A DNA stretch of 64,000 nucleotides from Paenibacillus sp. FSL H7-0357. GTDB taxonomy: Bacteria > Bacillota > Bacilli > Paenibacillales > Paenibacillaceae. Below, piece after piece: positions 18,443 to 26,447 of the stretch; position 1 is the stretch's first letter; every line of letters begins with the position of its first letter. The stretch spans positions 6,696,001 through 6,760,000 of the forward strand of contig NZ_CP009241.1 of NCBI RefSeq assembly GCF_000758525.1, in the 5' to 3' direction. The notes below the pieces were generated by a model. That model saw only the letters and a program-made list of their open reading frames with translations. It ran no database searches and had not been told where the DNA came from. Position numbers and translations under genes: made by a program.

Positions 18443-18832
18443 TCAGGAACCCCCTGTTAACAAAGCTTCAACAGTTTCCGTAACGGCTTTGACCTGAAAG
18501 GGCTTCGTAATATACCCGGCAAAACCTGCACCTTTGGCCCGCTCAATATCCAATCTCTGGGCAAAGGCGCTAATCGCCAAAACCGGGATATGCCGGGTCT
18601 CCTCTTTCGACTTCAAAGATTCCAATGCCTCATAACCACTCAGGTCGGGCAAGCCGATATCCAAAATAATCAGATCCGGCAGCTTCTGTCTGGCAATCTG
18701 CAGACCAAGCTCCGCCGTATCAGCTTTCAGCAGTAATACGGAGGGCAGATTTCTTTTGAAAATATGATGCATTAAATCCATGTTGAGCTCATTATCTTCT
18801 ACATAGAGCACCGTCTGCTTGTATGCCCCCAT
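18443..18832 (-). CDS. Single-domain (CheY-like) response regulator
   Basis: A 129-residue receiver domain with no output domain. It carries the acidic pocket VEDNE (Glu12-Asp13), the phosphoacceptor Asp58 in LIILDIGLPD, an Ala-Ile-Ser switch region and the conserved Lys110 in YITKPF. The sequence resembles DivK/Spo0F-type relay receivers more than motility CheY, so it may serve the hybrid kinase nearby (14816-17077). That link is inference from proximity only. A GGGGG-type ribosome site lies about nine bases before the ATG. Confidence 0.88.
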   Translation of the reverse strand: MGAYKQTVLYVEDNELNMDLMHHIFKRNLPSVLLLKADTAELGLQIARQKLPDLIILDIGLPDLSGYEALESLKSKEETRHIPVLAISAFAQRLDIERAKGAGFAGYITKPFQVKAVTETVEALLTGGS

Positions 18833-18884
18833 TCATCAAGTCCCCCTAAATGTTTAATGCGCAATATACCTAGTCAGAGAAAAT

Positions 18885-18924
18885 AAAAAAGCCGAAGAAA
18901 GGGTCATCTCCCCCTTCTCCGGCT
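18885..18924 (-). terminator. Intrinsic terminator of the DUF2294 gene
   Basis: On the minus strand AGCCGGAGAAGGG pairs with CCCTTTCTTCGGCT around a short loop and is followed by TTTTTTATTTT. Confidence 0.85.
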
Positions 18925-18975
18925 CATGTTCGGCTCATTTGCATGTCCGACCCATTTCCACCTCATCTATGATGT

Positions 18976-19650
18976 TTATTGAAAAGTATATGCTATCACA
19001 CTGGTATCCTTGTCGAAATCCCAATCCACATAAATGTCAGACAGCTCCTTGCCAAGCATCGGCGCAATTGTGGTGGTATCCTCCAAATAACGTTTTTCCA
19101 TTTTGCGTTTCGTTGTTTTGAGTGTATTCTCATAGCCGAGGCCAATCAGTTCCTTCTCCAGAGGAATCAGAATTCCCTCACGCTTGATGATCAGAGTGCG
19201 CGGGCCAAGCCACCAGGAGTCGGTAAATTCCGGTTCCTTCTGCACTTTCCTGCTCACTTCATTGATCTGGGCATGGACTTCTTCACGCCCGGCATAATCG
19301 TCGACAGCCACTCCGCTGTGCTTGATGAGTGCAACGATCATTCCTGACGCGTTATGTATGCCCCAATCATAAAAAATCTCGCTGACCTCAATAGCCATCT
19401 TGTCCTTCAGGTAAGCCGAAAGCTCGGGAAGCAGTGATTTCATCAGGAGCTCCCGCGTGTAGCGGAACGCCTGCTCCTCTTCCTTGTTTAACAAAAATCT
19501 CTCCACAGGCCCGATAAAATTGCGGATATGCATGGCGATGCATTGCTCTCCGATAGAAGCATGAATGGATTCGGGCCCTTTCCCGAAGCGCTCTCTCAGC
19601 AGTCTTCCTGTGTAACTGGAAAGTTGGCTAGTAAGTTCTGTAGTACTCAT
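18976..19650 (-). CDS. Tandem DUF2294-like protein
   Basis: A 224-residue soluble protein that looks internally duplicated. Residues 5-110 (YTGRLLRERFGKGPESIHAS ... VSEIFYDWGIHNASGMIVAL) and about 120-224 (INEVSRKVQKEPE ... LSDIYVDWDFDKDTSVIAYTF) share the same order of a basic helix, a central strand, a long helix and the closing EIFYDW / DIYVDW motif. This is the pattern I associate with DUF2294 (YbcI-like) proteins, whose function is not established. The ATG at 19650, directly after a TTG that would extend the frame, has GGAGG seven bases upstream and is taken as the start. A strong terminator follows. Confidence 0.75.
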   Translation of the reverse strand: MSTTELTSQLSSYTGRLLRERFGKGPESIHASIGEQCIAMHIRNFIGPVERFLLNKEEEQAFRYTRELLMKSLLPELSAYLKDKMAIEVSEIFYDWGIHNASGMIVALIKHSGVAVDDYAGREEVHAQINEVSRKVQKEPEFTDSWWLGPRTLIIKREGILIPLEKELIGLGYENTLKTTKRKMEKRYLEDTTTIAPMLGKELSDIYVDWDFDKDTSVIAYTFQ

Positions 19651-19788
19651 CAAATTTCCTCCAGCATTATATTCTTTTGTCTGTGTCTAACTGTATGGGG
19701 AGACTCTCCGCCTGCTGAAGAACGGTTCGTACACCTTAGTATAATCTCAACAGCCAGCTTCGTACACACAAAAAAATCACTGCAGAAT

Positions 19789-19817
19789 TTGACACACAAA
19801 ATTATATTGTGTACAAT
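19789..19817 (+). promoter_or_regulatory. Sigma-A promoter of the glutathione peroxidase gene
   Basis: TTGACA at 19789-19794, a 17-base spacer, and TACAAT at 19812-19817, about 50 bases before the ATG. Both hexamers and the spacing are near consensus. Confidence 0.85.
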
Positions 19818-19826
19818 TTAATTAAT
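19812..19826. promoter_or_regulatory. Possible OhrR-like operator overlapping the -10
   Basis: TACAATTTAATTAAT agrees with the Bacillus OhrR box TACAATTNAATTGTA at 12 of 15 positions and covers the -10 and start region. Repression relieved by organic peroxides would suit a peroxidase gene. AT-rich sequence gives such matches by chance, so this is weak. Confidence 0.3.
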
Positions 19827-19866
19827 AAAAATATTTCATTACATATTGCGGAAGGATGATTCAGCA

Positions 19867-20409
19867 ATGAGCATATATCAATATACCGCACGCAACATTC
19901 GGGGCAGGGAAACCAGCCTTGAACAATACAAGGATAAAGTCCTGCTGATTGTGAATACCGCCAGCAAATGCGGGTTCACTCCCCAATATTCCGACCTTCA
20001 GAAGCTCTATGAGAAATATCAGGATGACGGATTTCAAATTCTGGGATTTCCCAGCAACCAATTCGGGGAGGAACCCGGAACCAACGAAGAAGTAGACGTC
20101 TTCTGTCAAATTAACTACGGAGTTAGCTTCCCCCTATTTGAGAAGGTTGATGTGAAAGGCGAAAATAAACATCCCCTGTTTCACTATCTGACCGGTCAGG
20201 CGGGCTTTGAAGGCTTTGATGAAAGCAATGCCAGCGGGAAGCTGCTGCATGCCATGCTTCAGGAGCGTGAGCCTGCAACTCTGGCTGATGACGAAGTGAA
20301 ATGGAATTTCACCAAGTTCCTTATTGACCGTAAAGGCCAAGTTGTGAAGCGTTTTGAATCCTACAGCGATCCGCTGGACATTGAGCCGGCCATTCAGGAA
20401 CTGCTGTAA
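19867..20409 (+). CDS. Glutathione peroxidase-family (thioredoxin-type) peroxidase
   Basis: A 180-residue non-selenium peroxidase. The peroxidatic Cys35 lies in NTASKCGFTPQY, the Gln65 of the tetrad in GFPSNQFG, and the Trp/Asn pair in VKWNFTKFL (Trp146, Asn147). A further Cys80 in VFCQINYGVSFPL is placed like the resolving cysteine of thioredoxin-dependent members. Reduction by thioredoxin rather than glutathione is therefore likely. It removes hydroperoxides in the cytosol. The frame could extend to a TTG at 19846, but the ATG at 19867 follows a GGAAGGA site and starts the family-typical MSIYQYTA. It has its own strong promoter and terminator. Confidence 0.93.
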   Translation: MSIYQYTARNIRGRETSLEQYKDKVLLIVNTASKCGFTPQYSDLQKLYEKYQDDGFQILGFPSNQFGEEPGTNEEVDVFCQINYGVSFPLFEKVDVKGENKHPLFHYLTGQAGFEGFDESNASGKLLHAMLQEREPATLADDEVKWNFTKFLIDRKGQVVKRFESYSDPLDIEPAIQELL

Positions 20410-20453
20410 AATAGTTCAGCTGCATAGTGCCTGCTAATATATGGATACGACAG

Positions 20454-20506
20454 GAGGGCGTCCCGGAAGCCTTGTTCATTCACGGCTTCTGGAACACCCT
20501 CTTTAT
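20454..20506 (+). terminator. Intrinsic terminator after the peroxidase gene
   Basis: GAGGGCGTCCCGGAAGCC and GGCTTCTGGAACACCCTC form an 18-base stem with a few G-U or mismatched pairs, followed by TTTATGCTT on the plus strand. It also separates this gene from the convergent sulfur operon. Confidence 0.75.
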
Positions 20507-20533
20507 GCTTACAAAAGAACCAAATGGCTTGTT

Positions 20534-20878
20534 TCACTTGCCACGGTACGTTTCAGTGAACACTTCAAAGAACGGCGTAGTGTCCCTTTCTGCCATTGTA
20601 TCCTGTACCCCGGGACTCCAGCCAATCTCCGCCCGCCAGCTTCCGAGCAGCCCGGAAGCAATCAGCTCCTGCTCATCCACCGCAATCTGCTCATCTCCTT
20701 GGGGCGCTACATAGAGCGCATCCGCCGGACAATAAGCCTCGCACATGAAGCAGGTCTGGCAGTCCTCCTGCCTGGCGATGACCGCAAGCTTGCCCTGCAT
20801 CTCGAATACATTCGTCGGGCATACCTTGACGCATAACCTGCAGCCGATGCAGCGGTCCTTGCTGACCAGTTCGATCAT
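20534..20878 (-). CDS. Two-cluster ferredoxin, second copy (B), of the flavoprotein-ferredoxin pair
   Basis: A 114-residue protein with two 4Fe-4S motifs: Cys10-13-16-20 (CIGCRLCVKVCP) and Cys40-43-46-50 (CQTCFMCEAYCP). A C-terminal tail of about 55 residues follows the clusters and shares ELIASGLLGSWRAEIGW-type sequence with copy A at 24485. It overlaps the upstream flavoprotein gene by four bases (ATGA), so the two should be made in equal amounts. The likely role is electron transfer to or from that flavoprotein, by analogy with AprB-type or AsfB-type partners. It is the last gene of the operon. Confidence 0.9.
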   Translation of the reverse strand: MIELVSKDRCIGCRLCVKVCPTNVFEMQGKLAVIARQEDCQTCFMCEAYCPADALYVAPQGDEQIAVDEQELIASGLLGSWRAEIGWSPGVQDTMAERDTTPFFEVFTETYRGK

Positions 20879-22482
20879 ATCGCCTGCCCCTCTCTGCGCA
20901 CATTCAGCTCATGGGCATGCGGCACTCTTTCCGTACTGATGCCGATTCGGTCTATGCCGGACAGAATCAGCCGGTGGGTCTGGCGGATATCCAGCTCCGG
21001 ATATTCAGCCAGCCGCTGGAGGCCCCGGCTTTCCTTGCGGGCCAGCGCAGCGGTGTATATCCAGCGGCCGACATTCAGCATGGCGGCTGCTTCCCGCGAC
21101 TGCACTATGCCCTGCACCGTGGCGGGAGGCCGCCCGGCCAAATAGGGCATCAGGCTGTCCAGCCGCTTCAAGGCTGCGGCAACGACAGGTTCGCTGCGGA
21201 AATAGTTAATCTGCAGCGGCAGAATTTCACGCTGGACGGCTGCGATCAGCGGCCTTGCCTCCAGCGTTTCCGGCGCATCGGCGCCGGCCGGCAGACCATA
21301 GCGGCCTGCCGCGGTAAGCTGCCGGGTGTCCGCCTGCCGCGGCTGGGACAGCGCATGCCGCGCGGCTCCCTGGCCGGCCCAGCTTCCGCTGCATATGGCC
21401 CAGGAAGCGTTGTAGGCCCCGCCGCCGGAAATGGCGCCGGTTACCTTCTCGCGGGATGCGGCATCCCCGGCCGCATACAGGCCGGGTACCGTAGTCGCAC
21501 AGTCGGTCCCCGTCAGGCGCAGGCCGCCCGTACCGCGCATCGTGCCTTCATAACGGAGCGTGAGCGGGAATTTATCCTTGAACGGATCAATCCCCGCCCG
21601 CTCCAGCGGCATGAAGAAGATCGGGTGGGCACGGCGCAGAAATTCGCGTTTCTCCGCTGTGTCGGCCAAATCCAGCGAAGCATAGACCGGACCTTTCTGC
21701 ATCAGTTCCGGGATGCTGCCAAAATTGCGGTCGCCCTGGTGCAGCGGCTTGCCCGCCGCATCATAGAACGTCGCCCAAGCCAGCATCCGCCCGCGCGTCA
21801 CCGTTCCGCCTTCAAAGCTTGGCGCATACTGCCGGCTGAATTCCATGCCCGACAGATCGGCACCGGCTTCGGCCGACATCAGCAGCCCCTCGCCTGTGAG
21901 CACGTTGCAGCCCAGACCTTTGCTGAGAAAGGCGCAGCCGCCGGTAGCCATCACCACGGCGTTCGCCCGTACCTCCCAGGCTTCGCCGGTCAGGCGGTTG
22001 ATCCCCCGCGCGCCGCCCACGCCATGTTCATCATGCAGCAGTTCCAAAGCGGGAGACTGATCCCAGATCTTCACTCCCGCCTTACGGACTACCCGCCGCA
22101 TAATCTTCATATACTCCGGGCCGTGGAGATGGGTCCGCAGCGGATTTCCCGCTTCATCCTTGGGAAAGGGATACCCCCAAGCCTCAACCCGTTCCAGACT
22201 CTGCTCCACCTGATCCAGCACACGGTGTATCCAGGCATTCTCCGAGAGGTACCCTCCGGCTTTAAGCCTGGCCTGAACCGCCGCTTCACGCAGCTCGGCT
22301 ACCGGCGGGATCACGAGCAGCGTAGTGCCGCCCGGAGCCGTGGCGCCGCTCGTTCCCAGATACCCTTTATCCGCCAGGATGACCTGCGCTCCCAGTGAGG
22401 CTGCGTTCCATGCCGCCCATGCCCCGGCTGGACCTCCGCCCAGCACAAGCACATCCGTTGTTATTTGCTGCTGCTGCGGCAT
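20875..22482 (-). CDS. FAD-dependent fumarate reductase/AprA-like flavoprotein, second copy (B)
   Basis: About 535 residues of the FAD-binding 2 family. The N-terminal dinucleotide fold reads VLVLGGGPAGAWAA, followed by KGYLGTSGATAPGG. The middle carries MATGGCAFLSKGLGCNVLTGEG, and the flavin-closing motif near residue 345 is GTMRGTGGLRLTGTD with GLYAAGDAASREK. The family catalyses two-electron reductions or oxidations of small acids or sulfur compounds. The match to copy A at 24814 extends along the whole length. An ATG at 22506 also opens this frame, but MPQQQQ at 22482 has GGGAGG seven bases upstream. It is translationally coupled to ferredoxin B. The reaction is unknown; involvement in organosulfur breakdown is inferred from context. 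Confidence 0.88.
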   Translation of the reverse strand: MPQQQQITTDVLVLGGGPAGAWAAWNAASLGAQVILADKGYLGTSGATAPGGTTLLVIPPVAELREAAVQARLKAGGYLSENAWIHRVLDQVEQSLERVEAWGYPFPKDEAGNPLRTHLHGPEYMKIMRRVVRKAGVKIWDQSPALELLHDEHGVGGARGINRLTGEAWEVRANAVVMATGGCAFLSKGLGCNVLTGEGLLMSAEAGADLSGMEFSRQYAPSFEGGTVTRGRMLAWATFYDAAGKPLHQGDRNFGSIPELMQKGPVYASLDLADTAEKREFLRRAHPIFFMPLERAGIDPFKDKFPLTLRYEGTMRGTGGLRLTGTDCATTVPGLYAAGDAASREKVTGAISGGGAYNASWAICSGSWAGQGAARHALSQPRQADTRQLTAAGRYGLPAGADAPETLEARPLIAAVQREILPLQINYFRSEPVVAAALKRLDSLMPYLAGRPPATVQGIVQSREAAAMLNVGRWIYTAALARKESRGLQRLAEYPELDIRQTHRLILSGIDRIGISTERVPHAHELNVRREGQAI

Positions 22483-22526
22483 TTCATTACCTCCCAAAAG
22501 TTTCACTTGATCATTTCCGGCCTGCT

Positions 22527-23327
22527 CTAGCCCAGTTGTTCATGCAAAAATCCCAGTGTCACCGCCACGGCCTCATTCAACTCCGGGGTCGGGCCTTCGT
22601 AAGGATCTACGGTGTTGAAGCTGTGGTCAGCACCTCTTACCGAATAATAACGGTGCTGCGGTGCCTGGTCCCGGAAACCTGCATTCTGCTGCAGCAGCGA
22701 TTCCCTGTCCTGGTCGCCCTGGATGATCAGCACAGTAGCAGGTAGCAACCTTAGAGCCTCCTCCAAATTAAAACGTCCCTTATTCCGCTCCACATCTTCC
22801 TGAACGGCATAGTCCTGTGGAGTCAATGCCGGCCCCCCGTCAGCCTGAGAACGGGGTGGTGCAGAACCGCCGTTCCAGACCACCAGCGCCTGCACTTCCG
22901 GATGCTCGGCAGCGAACACAATATTTCCGCCGCCCGCACGGCTGTGCCCGAGAAGGGCCAGCCGCTTAAGGTTGGCCTGCTCCGCCAGCGGCAGTCTGCC
23001 GTCCTGCAGACTGCGCAGCACCTGCTCCAGGTCTTCCAGTTCCCGGCTCAGCGTAGCTGTTTCCGCGAGTTCTTGCGGTCCGAGCCCTGTTGCGCTGCGG
23101 GCAGCAATACGCGAGAAGTTGAAGCTGACGGTGTAGAAGCCGCTTTCCGCAAGCCTGCCGGAAATCTCCGGCCAGAATGCCCAGTCCTTATGACCCCGGA
23201 AGCCGTGACTGATCAGGACAACAGGCTTCAATAACTCGCCGGGAGGAACCCTTACTTCGCCCTCCAGATAAAGTCCGTTATCCAGCGGCAGCTTGAAACG
23301 TTCAATCGTCAAAGTTTCCTTTCCCAT
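22527..23327 (-). CDS. Alpha/beta hydrolase (acyl-CoA thioesterase/dienelactone hydrolase-like)
   Basis: A 266-residue cytosolic hydrolase. The oxyanion region is VVLISHGFRGHKD, the nucleophile is Ser129 in LLGHSRAGG, the acid is an Asp in IIQGDQD (205 or 207) and the base His235 in VRGADHSFN. The predicted catalytic triad is complete. GGAGGAGG precedes the ATG. It lies in the middle of the sulfur-type operon, 24 bases after the substrate-binding gene and 44 before flavoprotein B. It may de-esterify or cleave an imported substrate; no specific substrate can be named. Confidence 0.85.
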   Translation of the reverse strand: MGKETLTIERFKLPLDNGLYLEGEVRVPPGELLKPVVLISHGFRGHKDWAFWPEISGRLAESGFYTVSFNFSRIAARSATGLGPQELAETATLSRELEDLEQVLRSLQDGRLPLAEQANLKRLALLGHSRAGGGNIVFAAEHPEVQALVVWNGGSAPPRSQADGGPALTPQDYAVQEDVERNKGRFNLEEALRLLPATVLIIQGDQDRESLLQQNAGFRDQAPQHRYYSVRGADHSFNTVDPYEGPTPELNEAVAVTLGFLHEQLG

Positions 23328-23351
23328 ACGTTACCTCCTCCATATAAAAAT

Positions 23352-24419
23352 TTATTGGAGCTGCCAATCGCTGATATTGAAATCCTTTTTGGCCAGCTTC
23401 TCCTCCACCAGGAAGTTCTTCGTACCCTGGAGCAGCTTTAAGCCATCTTCAGTGAAGGCGGTATCCTTGATATCGCTGATCGGATTCACCTGCTTCGCCA
23501 GCTCGGGTGTGGTATCGCCGATTTCGGCCAGGAATTCGTAATACTCCTCTTCATGCTGCTTCAGATCGGCCAATGCCTTCTCCCGCGCCGCATTCCAAAC
23601 CTTCGGGAAATCCGGGAATTTCTCCAGATATTCCTCCGACACAACGGTAGCGCTGGAGCCGAGCAGATCAGGATGCTTCGAAGCATCATCCAGATGGGTG
23701 TAGCCTTCATCAATCAGCTTCAATGCCGGAACACCGAGATTGGTCGTAGCATCCACATCTCCCCGTGCAAGTGCCGCCGTAGCATCGGGAATCAGCATAT
23801 GAACCAGCTTATAACCTGTGACGCCCTCCTGCTGGAGCAGGCCGACCACATAGCGGTGCATGAAGGAGCCTTTTTGAATAGCAATAGTTTTACCCTGAAG
23901 ATCCTTTACGGTCTTCGGCCCGTCCTTCTTGCCGATCAGGTAGCCGACGGTATGGGCTGAGGATTGTGAGATCAGGCGTGTTTTTGCGCCGGAGGCATAA
24001 GCTATAATGGCCGGAGTGTCCCCTAGACTGCCGAAATCCAGTCTGCCGCTAATCAGCGATTCCGTCTGGTCCGGACCGTTCGGGAAGCCGGTCAGCTTCA
24101 CTTCGGTAATACCGTATTTCTTCAATTCCTCCTGGATAATGCCTTTATGGAACCCCCAGCCTTCCGCGCCTCCCGGAACGTTCAGCTTATTCGAGCCGAT
24201 AAAGCCGAAACTCAGTACAGCAGGAGCATTACCGGCTGTCTCACCACCCGCCGCCTCTGCAGTATTGGTGCCGCCTCCCGCTGCCGAAGAAGCCTCCTTG
24301 CCGGAGCCTGCATTATTTCCGCAAGCCTGAAGCACCAGCATGACCATAACCACACTTGCGATAAGTGTGAAGCGAATCCCTCTTCCCCATCCGCCTTGAA
24401 TCTCTCTGTACGTTTTCAT
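23352..24419 (-). CDS. SsuA/TauA-type substrate-binding lipoprotein
   Basis: A 355-residue exported protein with a lipoprotein signal ending at LQAC (Cys33) and a Gly/Ala/Ser/Thr linker to about residue 65. The mature part has family features of aliphatic sulfonate, taurine and nitrate binding proteins: GWGFHKGIIQEELKKYG, then SGRLDFGSLGDTPAIIAYASG, VKDLQGKTIAIQKGSF and ARGDVDATTNL. It should deliver the ligand to the two SsuC-like permeases encoded upstream. The gene sits between ferredoxin A and the hydrolase, so uptake and metabolism genes are interleaved. Ligand identity (sulfonate, sulfonate ester, other organosulfur or nitrogen compound) is not readable. Confidence 0.9.
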   Translation of the reverse strand: MKTYREIQGGWGRGIRFTLIASVVMVMLVLQACGNNAGSGKEASSAAGGGTNTAEAAGGETAGNAPAVLSFGFIGSNKLNVPGGAEGWGFHKGIIQEELKKYGITEVKLTGFPNGPDQTESLISGRLDFGSLGDTPAIIAYASGAKTRLISQSSAHTVGYLIGKKDGPKTVKDLQGKTIAIQKGSFMHRYVVGLLQQEGVTGYKLVHMLIPDATAALARGDVDATTNLGVPALKLIDEGYTHLDDASKHPDLLGSSATVVSEEYLEKFPDFPKVWNAAREKALADLKQHEEEYYEFLAEIGDTTPELAKQVNPISDIKDTAFTEDGLKLLQGTKNFLVEEKLAKKDFNISDWQLQ

Positions 24420-24484
24420 TGTCCTGATCTCCCCTCAGTCTTCTGCTGAATGATTTTATTCGTGCTGTTTCTTCCGCGGGATTC

Positions 24485-24817
24485 TCAGAACCCCGCTCTG
24501 GCCGCCAGTTTATACATAAAGTCGTGACTTGCCACCGGCTGTCTGCCCTTGCCCCAACCGACCTTCTCGCGGTAACCGCCAAGCAGTCCCTGCTGCTCCA
24601 GTTCCGCCTCCGTCACACCGGTAAGCTCTTCGGAATCCGGCGCTACGTATAAAGCATCTGTAGGGCAATACAGCTCACACATGAAGCAGGTCTGACAATC
24701 GCTTTGCCGGGCAATGACAGGAATTCCGTTCTCCACCCGGTCAAAGACGTTCGTCGGACAGACAGACACACATTGATTGCACTCTACACACCTGGCAGCG
24801 CTGATGACTTCAATCAC
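24485..24817 (-). CDS. Two-cluster ferredoxin, first copy (A)
   Basis: A 110-residue protein with 4Fe-4S motifs at Cys10-13-16-20 (CVECNQCVSVCP) and Cys41-44-47-51 (CQTCFMCELYCP). It shares PTNVF, VIARQ, CQTCFMCE, DALYVAP and GLLG with copy B, but its last 25 residues differ. It overlaps flavoprotein A by four bases, exactly as in copy B, showing that the pair was duplicated as a unit. The substrate-binding gene begins 65 bases downstream. Confidence 0.9.
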   Translation of the reverse strand: MIEVISAARCVECNQCVSVCPTNVFDRVENGIPVIARQSDCQTCFMCELYCPTDALYVAPDSEELTGVTEAELEQQGLLGGYREKVGWGKGRQPVASHDFMYKLAARAGF

Positions 24818-26424
24818 AACAGTACACTCTCCTTCGCAACCTCTTCTGTTTTCACCCAGACCTGATCCAATCCCCCGCTGATCAGCCGGTGATGCTGACC
24901 GTTATCCGTTTCCTTGTAATCCTCCCGCTTATGCATCCCCCGGGTCTCTGTCCGGGCAAGTGCAGAGCTGTACATCCAGCGCGCCGTAGCCGTCATCGCT
25001 TCCGCCTCGCGCGCTTTAACCCCCTCCGGTGTACGCTGGATTTCCCGGCTCCGCTGCTCTTTCCACAGTCCGTCCAAGCGTTCCAGCGAAGAGGTCAGCC
25101 CCTGCTCGGTACGGAACAAATTGATGTCGTAGGGTTTGACCTCTGCCTGTACAGCGGCCACCGCCTCAGACGCTCTGGCTGCCGCTCCCGGCTTCACCTG
25201 CTGGTGAACCAGCGGCGAGGAGGACAGCCCTGCTGGTGTGCGGTGCGCCGCATGTTTCCCAAGCTCCAGCGCATAAGCCGCCGCACCTTCTCCGGCGAAG
25301 GAGCCGGAAGACATGGCCCAGGCGGCATTGTGACTGCCGCCTCCGGTGAAGCCGCCGCAGATCAGCTCGCGGGTAGCCGCATCCCCGGCGGCATATAATC
25401 CCGGAACGCCGGTGCTGCAGTTCTCATCCGTAATGCGAATGCCGCCTGTGCCGCGGACTGTACCTTCCAGCCGCAGCGTCACCGGAAAAGCGTCCTTGAA
25501 GGGATCGATTCCCCGGCGGTCAAAGGGCAGGAAGAAGTTCGTCTGCGCGACTCTCAGCAGCGGTCTCAGATCCTCTGGGGCACCGTCCAGCTTGGCGAAT
25601 ACCTGGCGGCCCGCCAGCAGATTCCGGGCAATAACCGAGCGGCCTTTCTTGGAGCCTGCCCCTTCCACTACGCTGCCGTCCTCATAATAGAAGCTCGCAT
25701 AGCTGTAATAGGCCGTCTTCGTCACTGACGAGAAGGTCGGGCAGATGGCATAGGCATTGGAGAATTCCATGCCTGAGAGGCTCGCTCCGGCCTCGGCGGC
25801 GAACAAATAGCCGTCACCGGTGAGGACGTTGCAGCCCAGCGCTTTGCTCAGGAAGGCGCAGCCTCCGGTCGCGATCACCACTGCCCCCGCCTGAACGCTC
25901 CAGGTCTCCCCGCTCTGGGTCTGCACTCCGGCTGCTCCGGCTACACCGTGCCCGTCGGCCAACAGCTCCAGCACCGGGCTATGGTCCAGAATCTTCACAC
26001 CCGCTCTCTTGACCAGCTTGCGCATTAGCCGCATATATTCCGGTCCCTGCAGGCTTCTGCGGTATGGGTTGCCCTGTTCATCCAGCGGGAAGGGATACCC
26101 CGAAATGCCCAGCCGGTTCATATTGTCGTAGGTGCGGTCCAGCACCCGGTCCATCCAGCGGTGCTCCGCCAGCTTTCCGCCCATGGAATAGCGGCTGGCC
26201 TTCGCCTCTTCACGCAGTACGGCGTCCGGCTGCACATACCAGACCCCTGTACCTGACGGGGCGGTTGCCCCGCTGGAGCCGCAATAGCCCTTATCGGCAA
26301 GAATGACCTTCGCCCCTTTAGCCGCAGCCGTTAGGGCCGCCCATGTTCCTGCGGGACCTCCGCCGATCACCAGTACATCCGCCGTCAGATTCAAAGAGTC
26401 CTTTATTGCCGAAATATGATTCAT
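24814..26424 (-). CDS. FAD-dependent fumarate reductase/AprA-like flavoprotein, first copy (A)
   Basis: A 536-residue FAD-binding 2 family protein. FAD-binding motif VLVIGGGPAGTWAA near residue 17, then KGYCGSSGATAPSG; ATGGCAFLSKALGCNVLTGDG in the middle; GTVRGTGGIRITDE and GLYAAGDAATRE near 340. The CxxC-free sequence argues against a thioredoxin-reductase-like role. Sequence and gene order match copy B, but the two are clearly diverged (for example FSNAYAICPTFSS against FSRQYAPSFEGG around the substrate-side region), so they may act on different substrates. A GGGGG site precedes the ATG. By comparison with arylsulfonate (AsfA/AsfB) and AprAB systems, it is expected to work with ferredoxin A. 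Confidence 0.88.
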   Translation of the reverse strand: MNHISAIKDSLNLTADVLVIGGGPAGTWAALTAAAKGAKVILADKGYCGSSGATAPSGTGVWYVQPDAVLREEAKASRYSMGGKLAEHRWMDRVLDRTYDNMNRLGISGYPFPLDEQGNPYRRSLQGPEYMRLMRKLVKRAGVKILDHSPVLELLADGHGVAGAAGVQTQSGETWSVQAGAVVIATGGCAFLSKALGCNVLTGDGYLFAAEAGASLSGMEFSNAYAICPTFSSVTKTAYYSYASFYYEDGSVVEGAGSKKGRSVIARNLLAGRQVFAKLDGAPEDLRPLLRVAQTNFFLPFDRRGIDPFKDAFPVTLRLEGTVRGTGGIRITDENCSTGVPGLYAAGDAATRELICGGFTGGGSHNAAWAMSSGSFAGEGAAAYALELGKHAAHRTPAGLSSSPLVHQQVKPGAAARASEAVAAVQAEVKPYDINLFRTEQGLTSSLERLDGLWKEQRSREIQRTPEGVKAREAEAMTATARWMYSSALARTETRGMHKREDYKETDNGQHHRLISGGLDQVWVKTEEVAKESVLL

Positions 26425-26447
26425 TGTCCTAGCCCCCTATGGATTCA

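Noticed and set aside
20911..22398. A 495-codon plus-strand open frame
   Set aside because: It lies antisense to flavoprotein B in GC-rich DNA, where long shadow frames are expected; its translation has no domain features.
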